Positions 26,167-35,718 are shown, counted from the stretch's first letter. The stretch: DNA of 64,000 bases from Amarobacillus sp046328225 (GCA_046328225.1 JAXLWZ010000007.1:62001-126000), one strand, 5' to 3'. A program made the numbers and translations. Notes: generated from the letters alone by a model not told the origin.

Positions 26167-26376
26167 TGGGAGTTCCCAGTTCCCGGTTCCCAGCGCCCAG
26201 GCGGCAACCCCAAGTCGAGTTCCGAGTTCCCAGTTCCCGGTTCCCAGCGCCCAGTCGGCAACCCCGGGGGAGGCTTTCGCCCCGGCGGGCCTGGCTCGGG
26301 GGCACGGGCACCTGGACGAAGGCAACCCCGGGCGGGGCTGATCCCCTGGGAACTGGGAACTGGGGCCTGGGAACTC
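26167..26376. repeat. heptad mosaic ending at the MocA-type stop codon (locus 7)
   Basis: TTCCCAG heptads, CGGCAACCCC, TTCCCAG heptads again, CGGCAACCCCGGGGGAGG, a degenerate centre, GGGGCTGATCCCC, then CTGGGAA heptads running to CTA at 26377-26379 (TAG of the oxidoreductase). Two similar modules lie in tandem (26171-26209 and 26219-26266). It fills most of a 237-base gap. Confidence 0.9.
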
Positions 26377-27405
26377 CTACTCCGCCTGTCCGCTCTGCCA
26401 CGCGCGGGAGGCGGCTTCGGTGAAGCGCATGTATTTGAGGCCGTCGGCGAAGTTCGTCAGGCGGACGGGGGCGCCGGTGCGGACGGAGTCGACGAAATCG
26501 GCTTCGACGCGCCAACCGCGGTCGCTGCCGGGGTCGGGTTCGATGGCGCTCGGCTCGCCGCGAAGGGGGACGATCTCGGCGGCGTCGCGGCCACCGGCGC
26601 TGTTTGGCGTCCAGCGGATGGTGCCCTTCGAGCCATAAACGGCGATGCCGTTGAACGGGGCGGCGGCGGCCATGGCGCTGAAGGAGTAGATCGCGCGGGC
26701 GCCGTTGGCCATGCGCGCGACGACGGTGTAGCTGTCCGGGACATCCGCGGCGGTGAGGGCGCCGCCGTTCGCGGGGTCGGGCCGTTCGGGCACGAAGACG
26801 GCGCCATCGGCGATGACGCGGACGGTATCGCCCAGCCAGCGCTGGATGACTTCGTTGTAGATGCCGAGCGTCATCACGTTGCGGCCGGAGAACACCTGCT
26901 GGTTGCGCCAGTGGATGGGGGCGTTGCGGTCGATGCCGGCGCCGTTGAGGACGGTGATGTGGGCCTCGTGGACATCGCCGATAGCGCCTTCGCGCAGCAA
27001 TCGGGTGACGGTGGGGCCGACGCGGAAATCGAACGGCGCGGGCACGAGCTGGGCCACGAGCTCGGGGTGGGCCTGGCTCGCTTCGAACATCTCCTCGGCC
27101 TCGGTGGCATCCATCGCCATGCGCGCTTCGCAGAGGACGTGCTTCCCGGCTTCGAGGGCGCGAATGGTGTATTCGCGGTGCCGGTAGGGCCAGGTGCCGA
27201 TGCAGACGGCATCGACCTCGGGGTCGGCGATGAGGTCCTCGGGCGAAGGCGCGGTGCGCGGGATGCCGAACTCGGCGGCGGCGCGCGCGGAGCTTTCGGG
27301 CGAACGGTTGGCGACGCTGACGACTTCGACGCCGGGGATGGCGCGGAACCCGGGAATATGGCGGGCGCCCATGTTGGCGCCCGCGCCGATCAGTCCGATA
27401 CGCAT
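26377..27405 (-). CDS. Gfo/Idh/MocA-family oxidoreductase
   Basis: A 342-residue NAD(P)-dependent dehydrogenase. The N-terminal Rossmann fold begins MRIGLIGAGANMGARHIPGF, followed by VVSVANRSPE, AVCIGTWPYRHREYT and the catalytic-lysine-type motif EAGKHVLCEARMAMD, where the usual EKP is EAR. The C-terminal half is the GFO_IDH_MocA C domain. The Lys of EKP helps catalysis in many relatives; its replacement by Arg suggests a variant activity. The frame runs on upstream, but ATG at 27405 fits the fold. Confidence 0.9.
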   Translation of the reverse strand: MRIGLIGAGANMGARHIPGFRAIPGVEVVSVANRSPESSARAAAEFGIPRTAPSPEDLIADPEVDAVCIGTWPYRHREYTIRALEAGKHVLCEARMAMDATEAEEMFEASQAHPELVAQLVPAPFDFRVGPTVTRLLREGAIGDVHEAHITVLNGAGIDRNAPIHWRNQQVFSGRNVMTLGIYNEVIQRWLGDTVRVIADGAVFVPERPDPANGGALTAADVPDSYTVVARMANGARAIYSFSAMAAAAPFNGIAVYGSKGTIRWTPNSAGGRDAAEIVPLRGEPSAIEPDPGSDRGWRVEADFVDSVRTGAPVRLTNFADGLKYMRFTEAASRAWQSGQAE

Positions 27406-27478
27406 GGCTTTCTCCGCGAGCCCGCCCGCGCGCGGCGGCCGGGGTGGTGACGGGGCGAGTGTACGCCGGGCCGTTCGC

Positions 27479-28048
27479 TCAGGCGCGGGCCCAGACCATG
27501 AGCACGAGCCAGGCCCCGAGCGTGGCGCCGCTGGCAAGGAACGACTGCTGGACGAAACGCATCTTGCGCGCGGCGATGGCGGCGACGGTGTGCACCTGGC
27601 GGAGGACGTCGTCCTCGAGGTCGTCCGGGCCGACGGCGCGGCTCCGTGCGAGGAACTCCTCGGCGGGCGTGGCCTGGATATCGTCGAAGTAGACGAGCGA
27701 GTGGCCATGGCGGGCCCGCACGCCGGGATGCGGGGCGCGGGGCATGTAGACGAGCATCGAGAGCGCGAACGAGCCGGCGGAGGTGAGCACGTAGAGGGCG
27801 AGCAGCAGCCCGGCGGCGACCCGGCCCGGTCCATCGCGCTCGAGGAGGCGCCGCACTTCGGGGGTCTGCGAGACGGCGATGGCGGCGAGCGTGGCGTGCA
27901 GCGCGAGGATCGGCGCGGCCTTCGCATCGGCCATGTAGGTGAGGAGGATGTTGCGGTCGAGGGTGCGCGTGTGGTGTTCGATGCGCTCCACCGGGGGGAT
28001 GGCGTCGCCGCCGGGGGTGCGCGTGGGGGGAGTGAGGGGGGCCGTCAC
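27479..28048 (-). CDS. Pycsar-effector-like (DUF5706) membrane protein, orphan
   Basis: A 189-residue protein with an N-terminal helix DRNILLTYMADAKAAPILAL, two central hydrophobic helices (about residues 78-100), the segment SLVYFDDIQATPAEEFLARS, and a C-terminal membrane helix after AARKMRFVQQSFLASG. This layout matches the TM effector (PycTM, DUF5706) of cyclic-pyrimidine (Pycsar) antiphage systems, which damage the membrane on cCMP or cUMP binding. No uridylate or cytidylate cyclase is adjacent, so it is either an orphan or a housekeeping relative. Identification by pattern only. Confidence 0.65.
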   Translation of the reverse strand: MTAPLTPPTRTPGGDAIPPVERIEHHTRTLDRNILLTYMADAKAAPILALHATLAAIAVSQTPEVRRLLERDGPGRVAAGLLLALYVLTSAGSFALSMLVYMPRAPHPGVRARHGHSLVYFDDIQATPAEEFLARSRAVGPDDLEDDVLRQVHTVAAIAARKMRFVQQSFLASGATLGAWLVLMVWARA

Positions 28049-28082
28049 GGCGGCATTGTAGCCGGGCGCGCCGGGCGGGCGG

Positions 28083-28895
28083 TCAGTTGATGCCGTATTT
28101 TTCGGCGCAATTCTTCCAGCCGCCGCCGCCGCCGAAGTGGCCGCGCACGGTGCGCAGCCAGAGCGCGGTACGGAGGTTCACGACGGGGTCGAAACGCTGG
28201 GCGAAGTCCTCGCCGGAGCGGTCGAAGTGCTGGGTGCCGTTGAGCTGGGCGAGGCCGTAGCTGCCGCCATTGGGGTCACTGGTGTTGTGCGCGAACATGT
28301 TGCCGCCGGATTCGCAGATGACGATGAGGCGCATCTGCGGCCACCAGCCGTCGCTCATGGGCCAGCCCGCGGCGGCGGCGGCGGCATCAAGCTGTTCGAG
28401 GGAGAGGATGCGCTGGCCGGGGGCGATCGCGGGCGGCTTCGGCAGCAGCACCTCCGCGGGCGCGAGCTTCGCGCAGGCGCGGCCCTTCGTCACCGAGACG
28501 GGCGGCGCCGCGGCGGGGATATCCCATGGGCGGCGTTCGCCGTTCGCGACGTGCTCGGCGAGGTGGGCATCGTAATCGGCGGCGCGGCGGTCGTATTCGT
28601 CGGCGAGCTCGGCCTGGCGGGCCTGGAGAAGGAGCTGCGGGGGGCCGTTCGTGCCGGCGATGGCGGCATCGGTGGTGCAGAGCTGGATGGCGACGGCGCT
28701 CATGCCCGCGAGCGTCGGGCTCACCCACCCCCAGCCCGGTTCGTAGCCCGAAGGCGGGACCGCGACGGAGGCGGACTCGGACCGGCCCAGGTAGCCCCCG
28801 CCACCGGCGACGATCAGCGCCAGCAGCACGGCGCCGAAGTAGACGCCGCGGTTGCCTTCGCGCCGCGGAAGCCGGGGACCGGGCAGGGGGTTCAC
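28083..28895 (-). CDS. transglycosylase-like protein with N-terminal membrane anchor
   Basis: A 270-residue protein. Residues 18-38 (VYFGAVLLALIVAGGGGYLG) form a membrane anchor. A helical middle region (QLLLQARQAELADEYDRRAA) is followed by a lysozyme-like domain with the catalytic Glu in IVICESGGNMFAHN, then NGGSYGLAQLNGTQHF and ALWLRTVRGHFGGGGGW. This pattern is that of SLT/resuscitation-promoting-type muralytic domains acting on peptidoglycan outside the membrane. It is 37 bases downstream of the DUF4280 PAAR-like gene. Confidence 0.82.
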   Translation of the reverse strand: MNPLPGPRLPRREGNRGVYFGAVLLALIVAGGGGYLGRSESASVAVPPSGYEPGWGWVSPTLAGMSAVAIQLCTTDAAIAGTNGPPQLLLQARQAELADEYDRRAADYDAHLAEHVANGERRPWDIPAAAPPVSVTKGRACAKLAPAEVLLPKPPAIAPGQRILSLEQLDAAAAAAGWPMSDGWWPQMRLIVICESGGNMFAHNTSDPNGGSYGLAQLNGTQHFDRSGEDFAQRFDPVVNLRTALWLRTVRGHFGGGGGWKNCAEKYGIN

Positions 28896-28932
28896 GGGAG
28901 GGGAGTATAGGAGCGCGGGGGACGCGGCGCGA

Positions 28933-29325
28933 TCAGGGGATCTGCTCGGTGGTGGCGCCGGGGTTCAGGATCTGGATGATGCCGCCCCAGTTGCACATGA
29001 GCTTCGAGGAGTTGTTCAGCGCCGGTTTGTTGGAGATGAGCACGGTGGGCGAGCCCGGTGCCCAGGGCGCCGCGATCGCGGGGATGCAGGGCATGGGCGT
29101 GAGCACGCCGAGGGCGGCCGCGGTGGCGGCGGCGACCGTGGGGTTGGCCAGGCTCTGGCACATGGCGAAGGGGAGGATGTTCACGAGCGGCTTGTTGTCC
29201 ATGATCGTGGCCATCGGCTTGTTCTCGGCCATGACGGGCGGACCCTGGGGGATGACCATCAGGGCCGAGGGCGCCATGCCGAAGCTGCATTGCAGCTGCG
29301 CGGACATGACCGCGGGAATCGCCAT
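28933..29325 (-). CDS. DUF4280 PAAR-like protein
   Basis: A 130-residue protein starting MAIPAVMSAQLQCSFGMAPS. The repeats of short beta segments ending in conserved Cys (QLQCSFG, MPCIPAI, LMCNWGG) and the phrase MAENKPMATIMDNKPLVNI are typical of DUF4280, PAAR-like spike-tip proteins found with type VI secretion and extracellular contractile injection systems. No other contractile-system gene is visible in the window; the only partner is the muralytic enzyme downstream. A start slightly upstream is possible. Confidence 0.8.
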   Translation of the reverse strand: MAIPAVMSAQLQCSFGMAPSALMVIPQGPPVMAENKPMATIMDNKPLVNILPFAMCQSLANPTVAAATAAALGVLTPMPCIPAIAAPWAPGSPTVLISNKPALNNSSKLMCNWGGIIQILNPGATTEQIP

Positions 29326-29432
29326 GGGTGCGCCTCCGGCCGCGAACGGCACGGCGATGGTGCCCGGCCCGGGCGCGCCCGGCAAGGGGTTCGGCGCGCG
29401 GGAAACGGCATCTTCACCGGCGATGTGCTGAA

Positions 29433-29705
29433 ATGGAGCCCATGGGCCTTTCCATCCTCGTCCGCCTGGCGATGCCGGTGCTGCTCGCGCTCGGCGGCTT
29501 CCTGACCTGGCAGCGAACGCGCGCGAAGGACACCCGCGACCCGGCGAAGCCGGACTGGCGCGATGACTCGCTCGACGATTGGCGGCGCGAACGGGACGAG
29601 GCGGCGGCGACGGCCCGCGATGCGCGCGCGGCGGACCCGGCCGGCCACCCCTCGACGGCGGCCGAAGAGAGTGAGCCGGTTCACCATCAGCGCCTGGGCG
29701 GGTGA
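29433..29705 (+). CDS. small single-pass membrane protein
   Basis: About 90 residues from ATG at 29433 (or 29442). Residues 5-23 (SILVRLAMPVLLALGGFLTW) are one hydrophobic segment, then a charged tail rich in Asp/Arg/Glu (KPDWRDDSLDDWRRERDEAA), probably helical and cytoplasmic. It is divergent from the DUF4280 gene and precedes the giant PAS kinase by 94 bases. Function unknown; a membrane adaptor is possible but not shown. Confidence 0.6.
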   Translation: MEPMGLSILVRLAMPVLLALGGFLTWQRTRAKDTRDPAKPDWRDDSLDDWRRERDEAAATARDARAADPAGHPSTAAEESEPVHHQRLGG

Positions 29706-29799
29706 GATTGCGGAACGGGATAGGGTTTTGCCCGACGGCATCTCGCCACACGCGAAACGTATAGTAGCGAAGTAACCACCGAAATTCAGTGAGGCACGG

Positions 29800-32700
29800 G
29801 TGAGAGGCGCCAACCTCGCACGAGCCGGGCGGGACGAAAGCGTGGCCGGTTCGGCCGCGCTGGCGGCGGTCCGTGCGGCGCTCGATGCCGCCGCGACACC
29901 GCTCGCCCTGCTCGATGGCGCCGGCCGCTACCTTCACGCGAATGCCGCCCTCGCGGCCTGGCTGGGCGCGAGGGCGGACGATCTGGCGGGGACGGAGGCC
30001 GCGGCCCATGCGGCAGCTGCCGCGAGCGCGGCCCTTCACACCCGGAGCGAGTGGAGCGGCAGCTGGACGATGGCCCCGGAGCGCGAAGCTTCGGTCACCC
30101 TGCGGCCGGTGGACGGCACGAACGCCGTGATCGTGACGGTGACGCCCGTCACGACGGCCGCCCCCGCGGAGGCGCTGGACCTGATCGTGGACGCCGCGAG
30201 CGCGGGCATCGCGCTGGTGGACGACGATGGGCGCCTGGTGCGCGTGAACACGGCCTGGGCCGAGTTCGCCGGGCTGCCGGCTTCGGAGATCGTGGGGCGC
30301 ACGCTCTGGTCCGGCATCCCCCGGGCCGGCCGCGAGGAAGCGCGCGCGAGCATCCTCAGCACGCTCGCTGGCGACCCGGCCGCGCCCGCCATCATCGAGA
30401 CGCCGGTGGTCCGCCCGGATGGCACGACGCGCATCCTCGCGGCGACCGCGCGGCCATACGGCCCGCTGGGGGCGCGCTACCTGGTGGTGACCGCGATCGA
30501 TGTCACGGCCGAACGGGAGGCGCGCGCGGCGAGCGAGACGAGCGAACGGGAGCTGCGCGCGATGTTCGCCCACACCGGGGCCGCGCTGGCGCTGCTCGAC
30601 TCGGAGGGCCGCTACGTGCAGGTGAACCCGGCCTGGTGCGAGCTGTACGGCTGGACACCGGACGAGGTGGCGGGCAGGCACTACCTGGAGCATTCGCCCG
30701 ACCCCGGCGACCCCACGATGCAGCCGGCGCTGTACGCCGACCACCTGGCGAAGCGCGACGTCCGCATTCGCACCCTGCAGCGGCGGCGCCGGGACGGGTC
30801 GGTGCTGTGGGTGCTCAGCCACACGACCGTGATCGAGTTCGGCGGGCGGCCGTACGTGCTTTCCACCACGCAGGACATCACGCGGCTGCGGGCGGACGAG
30901 GCGCTGCTGGATTCGATCTTCGAGACGGCCGCGGGCGGCGTGGCACTGGTCGATGAGGAACACCGGGTGGTGCGCGTGAACCGCGCGGGCATGGAGATGG
31001 TGGGGTGGGACGCGAGCCTGACCGGCCAGGCGCTGCGCGAGATGATCCCCGAGCACGCGCTCCGCCGCGACGGGGGCGAAGTCCGCGTGCTGGCCTCGGC
31101 GGCGCGCGTCGACCTCAACGGGCGCCCGCACCTGCTGCTGACGACGACCGATGTCACCGCGCAGCGCGAGGCGGAGGAGGCGTTGCGCGAGAGCGAGGCG
31201 CGCCACCGCCTCCTCGTCGAGACGCTGCACGAAGGCATCTGGATGACGAACGCCGACGGCATCACGACGTACGCGAACGCGCACGCCGCCCAGATCATGG
31301 GCGTCGCCCCGGAGGAGATGGCGGGAAAGCCGTTCTCGGCGGTGATTTCGAAGCAGGACCGGCGGCACGGGCAGCCCATCGGCGAGCGCCGCCGCACGGG
31401 CGTCTCCGAGCAATACGACTTCAAGATCCACCGCCTCGATGGTGAGACGCGCTGGGTCATGGTCTCGGCGGCGGCGCTGAAGACGGCCGGGGGCGCCTTC
31501 GACGGCACGATCGTCTCGATGGTGGACATCACGGCGCGCAAGCAGCAGGAAGAGGAGCTGGCGCGCCTGGCCGCGATCATCGAATCGGCGGGCGACATCA
31601 TCATCGACCGCGACCTCGACGGGCGGATCACGTCGTGGAATCACGGCGCGGAGCGGGCATTCGGGTATACCGCGGCCGAGCTGGTGGGGAGCGATGGCGC
31701 CGTGCTGGCGGCGGGGAAGAACGCGCCGACGCAGGCCGCCATCGAGCGCGTGCTCGCCGGGCAAACTATTCGGATGGAGGAGACGCCGCGGCGGCACCGC
31801 GACGGCCACACGATTTACGTCTCGGGCACGATGTTCCCGCGGCGCGACGGCGAAGGGCAGATCGCGGGGGTATCGAGTATCACGCGCGATGTCACGGCGG
31901 AGCGCGCGGGCCGCGAGGCGATGGCGCGCATGGCCGCCATCGTCGACGCCTCGACGGACGTTATCATGACCTTCGGGCTCGATGGCCGCATCACCGACTG
32001 GAACCGCAGCGCGGAGCGGGTGCTGGGGTACACGGCCGGGGAGGCGATCGGCCAGACGATGGCGCTGATCGCACCGCCGGGCGAGCCGACCCGCTGGCCC
32101 GCGCTCTTCCAGCGCGCGCTCCGGGGTGAACGCTTCGGGGCCACCGGCGGGCGCATCGAGTCGCGCCGGCGGGCGAAAGACGGCCGTATCGTCCTGTTCG
32201 ACGTCTCCATTTTCCCGGTGCGCGATGCGAGCGACGCGATCACGGGCGTGGTCGTCACGGCGACGGACGTGACGGAGCAGCGGCGCCGCCAGCGTGAGGT
32301 CGAGCGGCTGGCGGCGATTGTCGATTCTTCGACGGATGCCATCCTGCTCGTGGGGCGGGACGAGCGCATCCTCGCGTGGAACCGCGCGGCCGAGCGGCAC
32401 CTCGGCTGGCCCGCGGCGGAGGCCATCGGGCAGCCGGTGAGCCTGATCGATGTCCCGGGCCGTGAGCGCCACTACTCGGCGCTGTTGGAGCGCGCCTTCG
32501 CGGGGGAGCTGACGCCGGACGAGATGCGCCTGGAGACGGAGCGGCGGGCGAAGGACGGCAGCGTGCATCCCTTCCTGGTCACGCTCTTCCCGATCACCGA
32601 GAACGGCGAGATCACGGCCATTGGCGTCATCGCGCGGGAGATTTCGGACCTGCGGCGGCAGAGCGAGGCGATGGCGCGGCTCGCGGCCATCGTCGAATCC

Positions 32701-34824
32701 GCGAACGACGCCATCTGCGGGCTCGCGCTCGATGGCACGGTGGTGAGCTGGAACCGCAAGGCGGAGGAGCTGTTCGGGTACACCGCGGCGGAGGTCATCG
32801 GCCGTGCCCCCGGGCAGGGGACCGATTTCCTGCAGGCGACGTTCGTGGAGCGGGTACGCCTGGGCGAGGCCTTCAGCGGAGTGGAGGCCGTACGGCGCAC
32901 GAAAGACGGGTCGCCGATTGATGTCGAGCTGGCGGGCTTCCCCGTGCGGGACGAGGCAGGAGCCACCGCCGGGTACGCGCTCATCGCCCGCGATATCGGC
33001 GAACGGAAGCGCCAGCAGGAGGCGATCGAGCGGCTGGCGTCGATCGTGGAGTCCTCGAACGACCTCGTGTTCACCCTCTCGCCTGCCGGGCGGGTGACAT
33101 CGTGGAACCATGCGGCGGCGGAGATCTCGGGCTTCAGCGAAGCGGAGATGCTGGGGCAGCCCCTGGCCGTGTTCGACCGGCCGGACGGCGATGACCCCGG
33201 GCTGCAGCCGCTCTTCGAGCGCGCGCTCGCCGGTGAGACGGTGACCGGGGCGGTCGCCCGGCGATGGCGCCGCAATGGCGAGGCGATCGACGTGCTGCTC
33301 TCGACGTTCCCGATGCGAAGCGCGGACGGCGGCATCGCGGGCGTGGCGATCATGGCGCGCGACATCACGCGGCAGAAGCATGACGAACGCGCCCGGGAGG
33401 CCGCCGAGGCGCGGCTGCGGCTGGTGCTGCAGAGCACGCCGCTCATCCTTTTCGCCTGCGACGCCGAGGGGAAGCTGGTGATGGTCGAAGGGCGCGGCCT
33501 CGCAGGCCTGGGCATCGAGCCCGCCCGCCTTCTCGGCAAGTCGTTCCTCGCTGCCCTGGGCAGCGGCGGCATGAGCACCGAAGCCGACGCCGTCCGCCTC
33601 GCGCTCGAGGGCGAGGTGGTCACGACCACCACGGAGGTCCGGGACACCTGGCTCGAGGTCCGCTACTCGCCGGTGCGGGATGCGGCGGGCGCGGTGACGG
33701 GCGTGGCCGGGGTCGCCATCGATGTCACCCAGCGGCGCCGGAGCGAGCAGGCGCGCCGCGAAGCGGAGGCGCGCGCGCACACCATCGCCGCGAACGCGCC
33801 CGTCATTCTCTGGGCATGCGACGATCACGGCGAGATCACCTACATCGAAGGCATGGGCCTCGAACTCATGGGGCTGCCGCGCCCGCGCCCCGGTTCGAAC
33901 CTGCTCGCGATCGACGAGGGGGGCGTGCTGGCCGGGGGCCTGAGGCGAGCGCTCGCGGGCGAGCATGTCTCGCACCTGGTGGAGCTGCGCGGCCGCGTGC
34001 TCGAGGGCTCCGTCTCGCCGACGCGGGACGACAGCGGCCGCGTGACCGGCGCCGTGGGCGTCGCGACGGACGTGACGGAGCGGCGCAAGGCGGACCTCGC
34101 GCTCATCCAGGCGCAGAAGATGGAGAGCCTTGGCGTGCTCGCGGGCGGCATCGCGCACGACTTCAACAACCTGCTCGTGGCCGTCATGGGCAACGCCGAC
34201 CTCGCGCTCCTGCGCAGCGACGGCGACGAAGAGATGCAGCACATGCTCACGGACATCAAGTCCGCCTCGCGCCGCGCGGCCGACCTGGCCCGCCAGATGC
34301 TGGCGTATTCGGGCAAGGGCACCTTCATCATCGACCGCTTCGAGGTGGAGGGGCTGGTGCGGGAGATGGGCGATCTGCTGCGCGTGTCGCTCGGTCAGGG
34401 CGTGCAGCTGGCGTACGACTTCGCCGCGCCCGGCGCCATGATCGAAGGCGACGGCACCCAGCTGCGGCAGGTGGTGATGAACCTGGTGATCAACGCCACG
34501 GAGGCGATCGGCGACGGCGGCGGTGCCGTCACCGTGAAGACTGCGGTGGTCCACGCCATGCGCGCAACCTTCGCGGGGATGTACCTCTCGCCCGACCTGC
34601 CCGAAGGCGACTACATCGAGGTGCGCGTGACGGACACGGGCCGGGGCATGATCGCCGAGACGGCCTCGCGCATCTTCGACCCGTTCTTCACGACCAAGTT
34701 CACGGGGCGCGGCCTCGGGCTGGCGGCCGTGCTCGGCATCGTGCGCGGCCATCGCGGCGCCATCAGCGTGACGAGCGCGGAGGGCGCGGGGACGACATTC
34801 ACGCTGCTCTTCCCGCGCGCCTGA
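29800..34824 (+). CDS. giant soluble histidine kinase with about twelve PAS domains
   Basis: A 1674-residue protein starting at GTG. I count about twelve PAS domains in tandem, recognised by repeats such as GAGRYLHANAALAAWLG, DDDGRLVRVNTAWAEFAG, DLDGRITSWNHGAERAFGYT, GLDGRITDWNRSAERVLGYT and ALDGTVVSWNRKAEELFGYT; repeats 6-10 are closest to each other, pointing to recent duplication. The C-terminus has the H-box LAGGIAHDFNNLLVAVMG, the N-box NLVINATEAI, DTGRGMI, and RGLGLAAVLGIVRGH. No membrane segment or receiver domain is present, so it must hand phosphate to a separate regulator. It is among the longer PAS kinases. Confidence 0.95.
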   Translation: MRGANLARAGRDESVAGSAALAAVRAALDAAATPLALLDGAGRYLHANAALAAWLGARADDLAGTEAAAHAAAAASAALHTRSEWSGSWTMAPEREASVTLRPVDGTNAVIVTVTPVTTAAPAEALDLIVDAASAGIALVDDDGRLVRVNTAWAEFAGLPASEIVGRTLWSGIPRAGREEARASILSTLAGDPAAPAIIETPVVRPDGTTRILAATARPYGPLGARYLVVTAIDVTAEREARAASETSERELRAMFAHTGAALALLDSEGRYVQVNPAWCELYGWTPDEVAGRHYLEHSPDPGDPTMQPALYADHLAKRDVRIRTLQRRRRDGSVLWVLSHTTVIEFGGRPYVLSTTQDITRLRADEALLDSIFETAAGGVALVDEEHRVVRVNRAGMEMVGWDASLTGQALREMIPEHALRRDGGEVRVLASAARVDLNGRPHLLLTTTDVTAQREAEEALRESEARHRLLVETLHEGIWMTNADGITTYANAHAAQIMGVAPEEMAGKPFSAVISKQDRRHGQPIGERRRTGVSEQYDFKIHRLDGETRWVMVSAAALKTAGGAFDGTIVSMVDITARKQQEEELARLAAIIESAGDIIIDRDLDGRITSWNHGAERAFGYTAAELVGSDGAVLAAGKNAPTQAAIERVLAGQTIRMEETPRRHRDGHTIYVSGTMFPRRDGEGQIAGVSSITRDVTAERAGREAMARMAAIVDASTDVIMTFGLDGRITDWNRSAERVLGYTAGEAIGQTMALIAPPGEPTRWPALFQRALRGERFGATGGRIESRRRAKDGRIVLFDVSIFPVRDASDAITGVVVTATDVTEQRRRQREVERLAAIVDSSTDAILLVGRDERILAWNRAAERHLGWPAAEAIGQPVSLIDVPGRERHYSALLERAFAGELTPDEMRLETERRAKDGSVHPFLVTLFPITENGEITAIGVIAREISDLRRQSEAMARLAAIVESANDAICGLALDGTVVSWNRKAEELFGYTAAEVIGRAPGQGTDFLQATFVERVRLGEAFSGVEAVRRTKDGSPIDVELAGFPVRDEAGATAGYALIARDIGERKRQQEAIERLASIVESSNDLVFTLSPAGRVTSWNHAAAEISGFSEAEMLGQPLAVFDRPDGDDPGLQPLFERALAGETVTGAVARRWRRNGEAIDVLLSTFPMRSADGGIAGVAIMARDITRQKHDERAREAAEARLRLVLQSTPLILFACDAEGKLVMVEGRGLAGLGIEPARLLGKSFLAALGSGGMSTEADAVRLALEGEVVTTTTEVRDTWLEVRYSPVRDAAGAVTGVAGVAIDVTQRRRSEQARREAEARAHTIAANAPVILWACDDHGEITYIEGMGLELMGLPRPRPGSNLLAIDEGGVLAGGLRRALAGEHVSHLVELRGRVLEGSVSPTRDDSGRVTGAVGVATDVTERRKADLALIQAQKMESLGVLAGGIAHDFNNLLVAVMGNADLALLRSDGDEEMQHMLTDIKSASRRAADLARQMLAYSGKGTFIIDRFEVEGLVREMGDLLRVSLGQGVQLAYDFAAPGAMIEGDGTQLRQVVMNLVINATEAIGDGGGAVTVKTAVVHAMRATFAGMYLSPDLPEGDYIEVRVTDTGRGMIAETASRIFDPFFTTKFTGRGLGLAAVLGIVRGHRGAISVTSAEGAGTTFTLLFPRA

Positions 34825-34829
34825 GCGGC

Positions 34830-35555
34830 CTATTCCCTGGCCAGGTACGCCCGGAGCGCGTGCGGCACGTTCGTGATGATGCCATCGACGCCGGCGGCGA
34901 TGACCTTCGCCCAATCGGCCTCGGTATCCACGGTCCACGTCCAGACGGTGAGCTGACGGCGCTTCGCGGCGCGGACGAGCGCGGCGTCGATGGCGCCATG
35001 GTGCAGCGAGATGGCCTGCGCGCCGCGCTTCAGCACTGCCGCGAAGAGCCGCTCGGCGCCTTCGCCATCGACGGGCACGCTGATGATCGCGGCGGAGAGG
35101 CGCGGCTGCGCGGCGCGGGCGCGTTCGACGATGACGGGATCGAAGGAGTGGATGCCGCACCACGCGGTCGCGCCGGCGGCATCGACCGCGGCGAGCACGC
35201 CTTCCACGAGACGCGCGTCCTGGTCCGCATCGCCCGGGGTGGCCTTGAGTTCGCAAAACACGGAGAGGCGGCCGGCGACGAGGGCGAGGACCTCGGCCAG
35301 GGTGGGCACATGCTCCCCGCCGCCGGCGTCTGCGCGCGCGAGTTCGGCGGAGGGGACATCCCGCACGGGGCCGCGCAGGTTGGTGGTGCGATCGAGCGTC
35401 GTGTCGTGGAGGAGGACGGGCACGCCATCGGCGGCGAGCTGGACATCGATCTCCATGGCCTCGCAGCCGGCGGCGATGGCGGCGCGGACGCCCGCGAGCG
35501 TGTTCGCCGGAGCTTCGCCGGCGGCGGTGGCGTGACCAATGACAAAGGGGGGCAT
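34830..35555 (-). CDS. glycerophosphodiester phosphodiesterase family protein
   Basis: A 241-residue TIM-barrel protein with EIDVQLAADGVPVLLHDTTL (metal and catalytic residues), VPTLAEVL, FCELKA and GVDGIITNVP in GDPD order. The opening motif, normally GHRG...PENT, reads GHATAAGEAPANT, so the usual Arg after the first His and the Glu of PENT are replaced. Activity on glycerophosphodiesters is therefore uncertain. No signal peptide, so cytosolic. It is convergent with the giant kinase, 5 bases between stop codons. Confidence 0.85.
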   Translation of the reverse strand: MPPFVIGHATAAGEAPANTLAGVRAAIAAGCEAMEIDVQLAADGVPVLLHDTTLDRTTNLRGPVRDVPSAELARADAGGGEHVPTLAEVLALVAGRLSVFCELKATPGDADQDARLVEGVLAAVDAAGATAWCGIHSFDPVIVERARAAQPRLSAAIISVPVDGEGAERLFAAVLKRGAQAISLHHGAIDAALVRAAKRRQLTVWTWTVDTEADWAKVIAAGVDGIITNVPHALRAYLARE

Positions 35556-35718
35556 GCCCCGAAGCTTAGCGCCACCCCTCCGTGGTACAAGCGCCCATCC
35601 GTGTCCCGCGCCTGCGAGCGAACTGCAAGCGAAGCTGGCGAGCGATCTGACGAGGGTCCAACGGCCGGAGCCCTAGCCTCGAAGGGTCCGCGGGGAAGGC
35701 GGGCATGCGGAGGTCGCG

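Noticed and set aside
27440..28100. A complete Pycsar operon
   Set aside because: No cyclase gene is found on either side of the DUF5706-like protein, so only an orphan effector is called.
28933..35256. A 2107-codon open frame on the minus strand across the giant kinase
   Set aside because: It is antisense to well-conserved PAS repeats, and its Arg/His-rich composition is typical of shadow frames; only its last 130 codons (DUF4280) are real.
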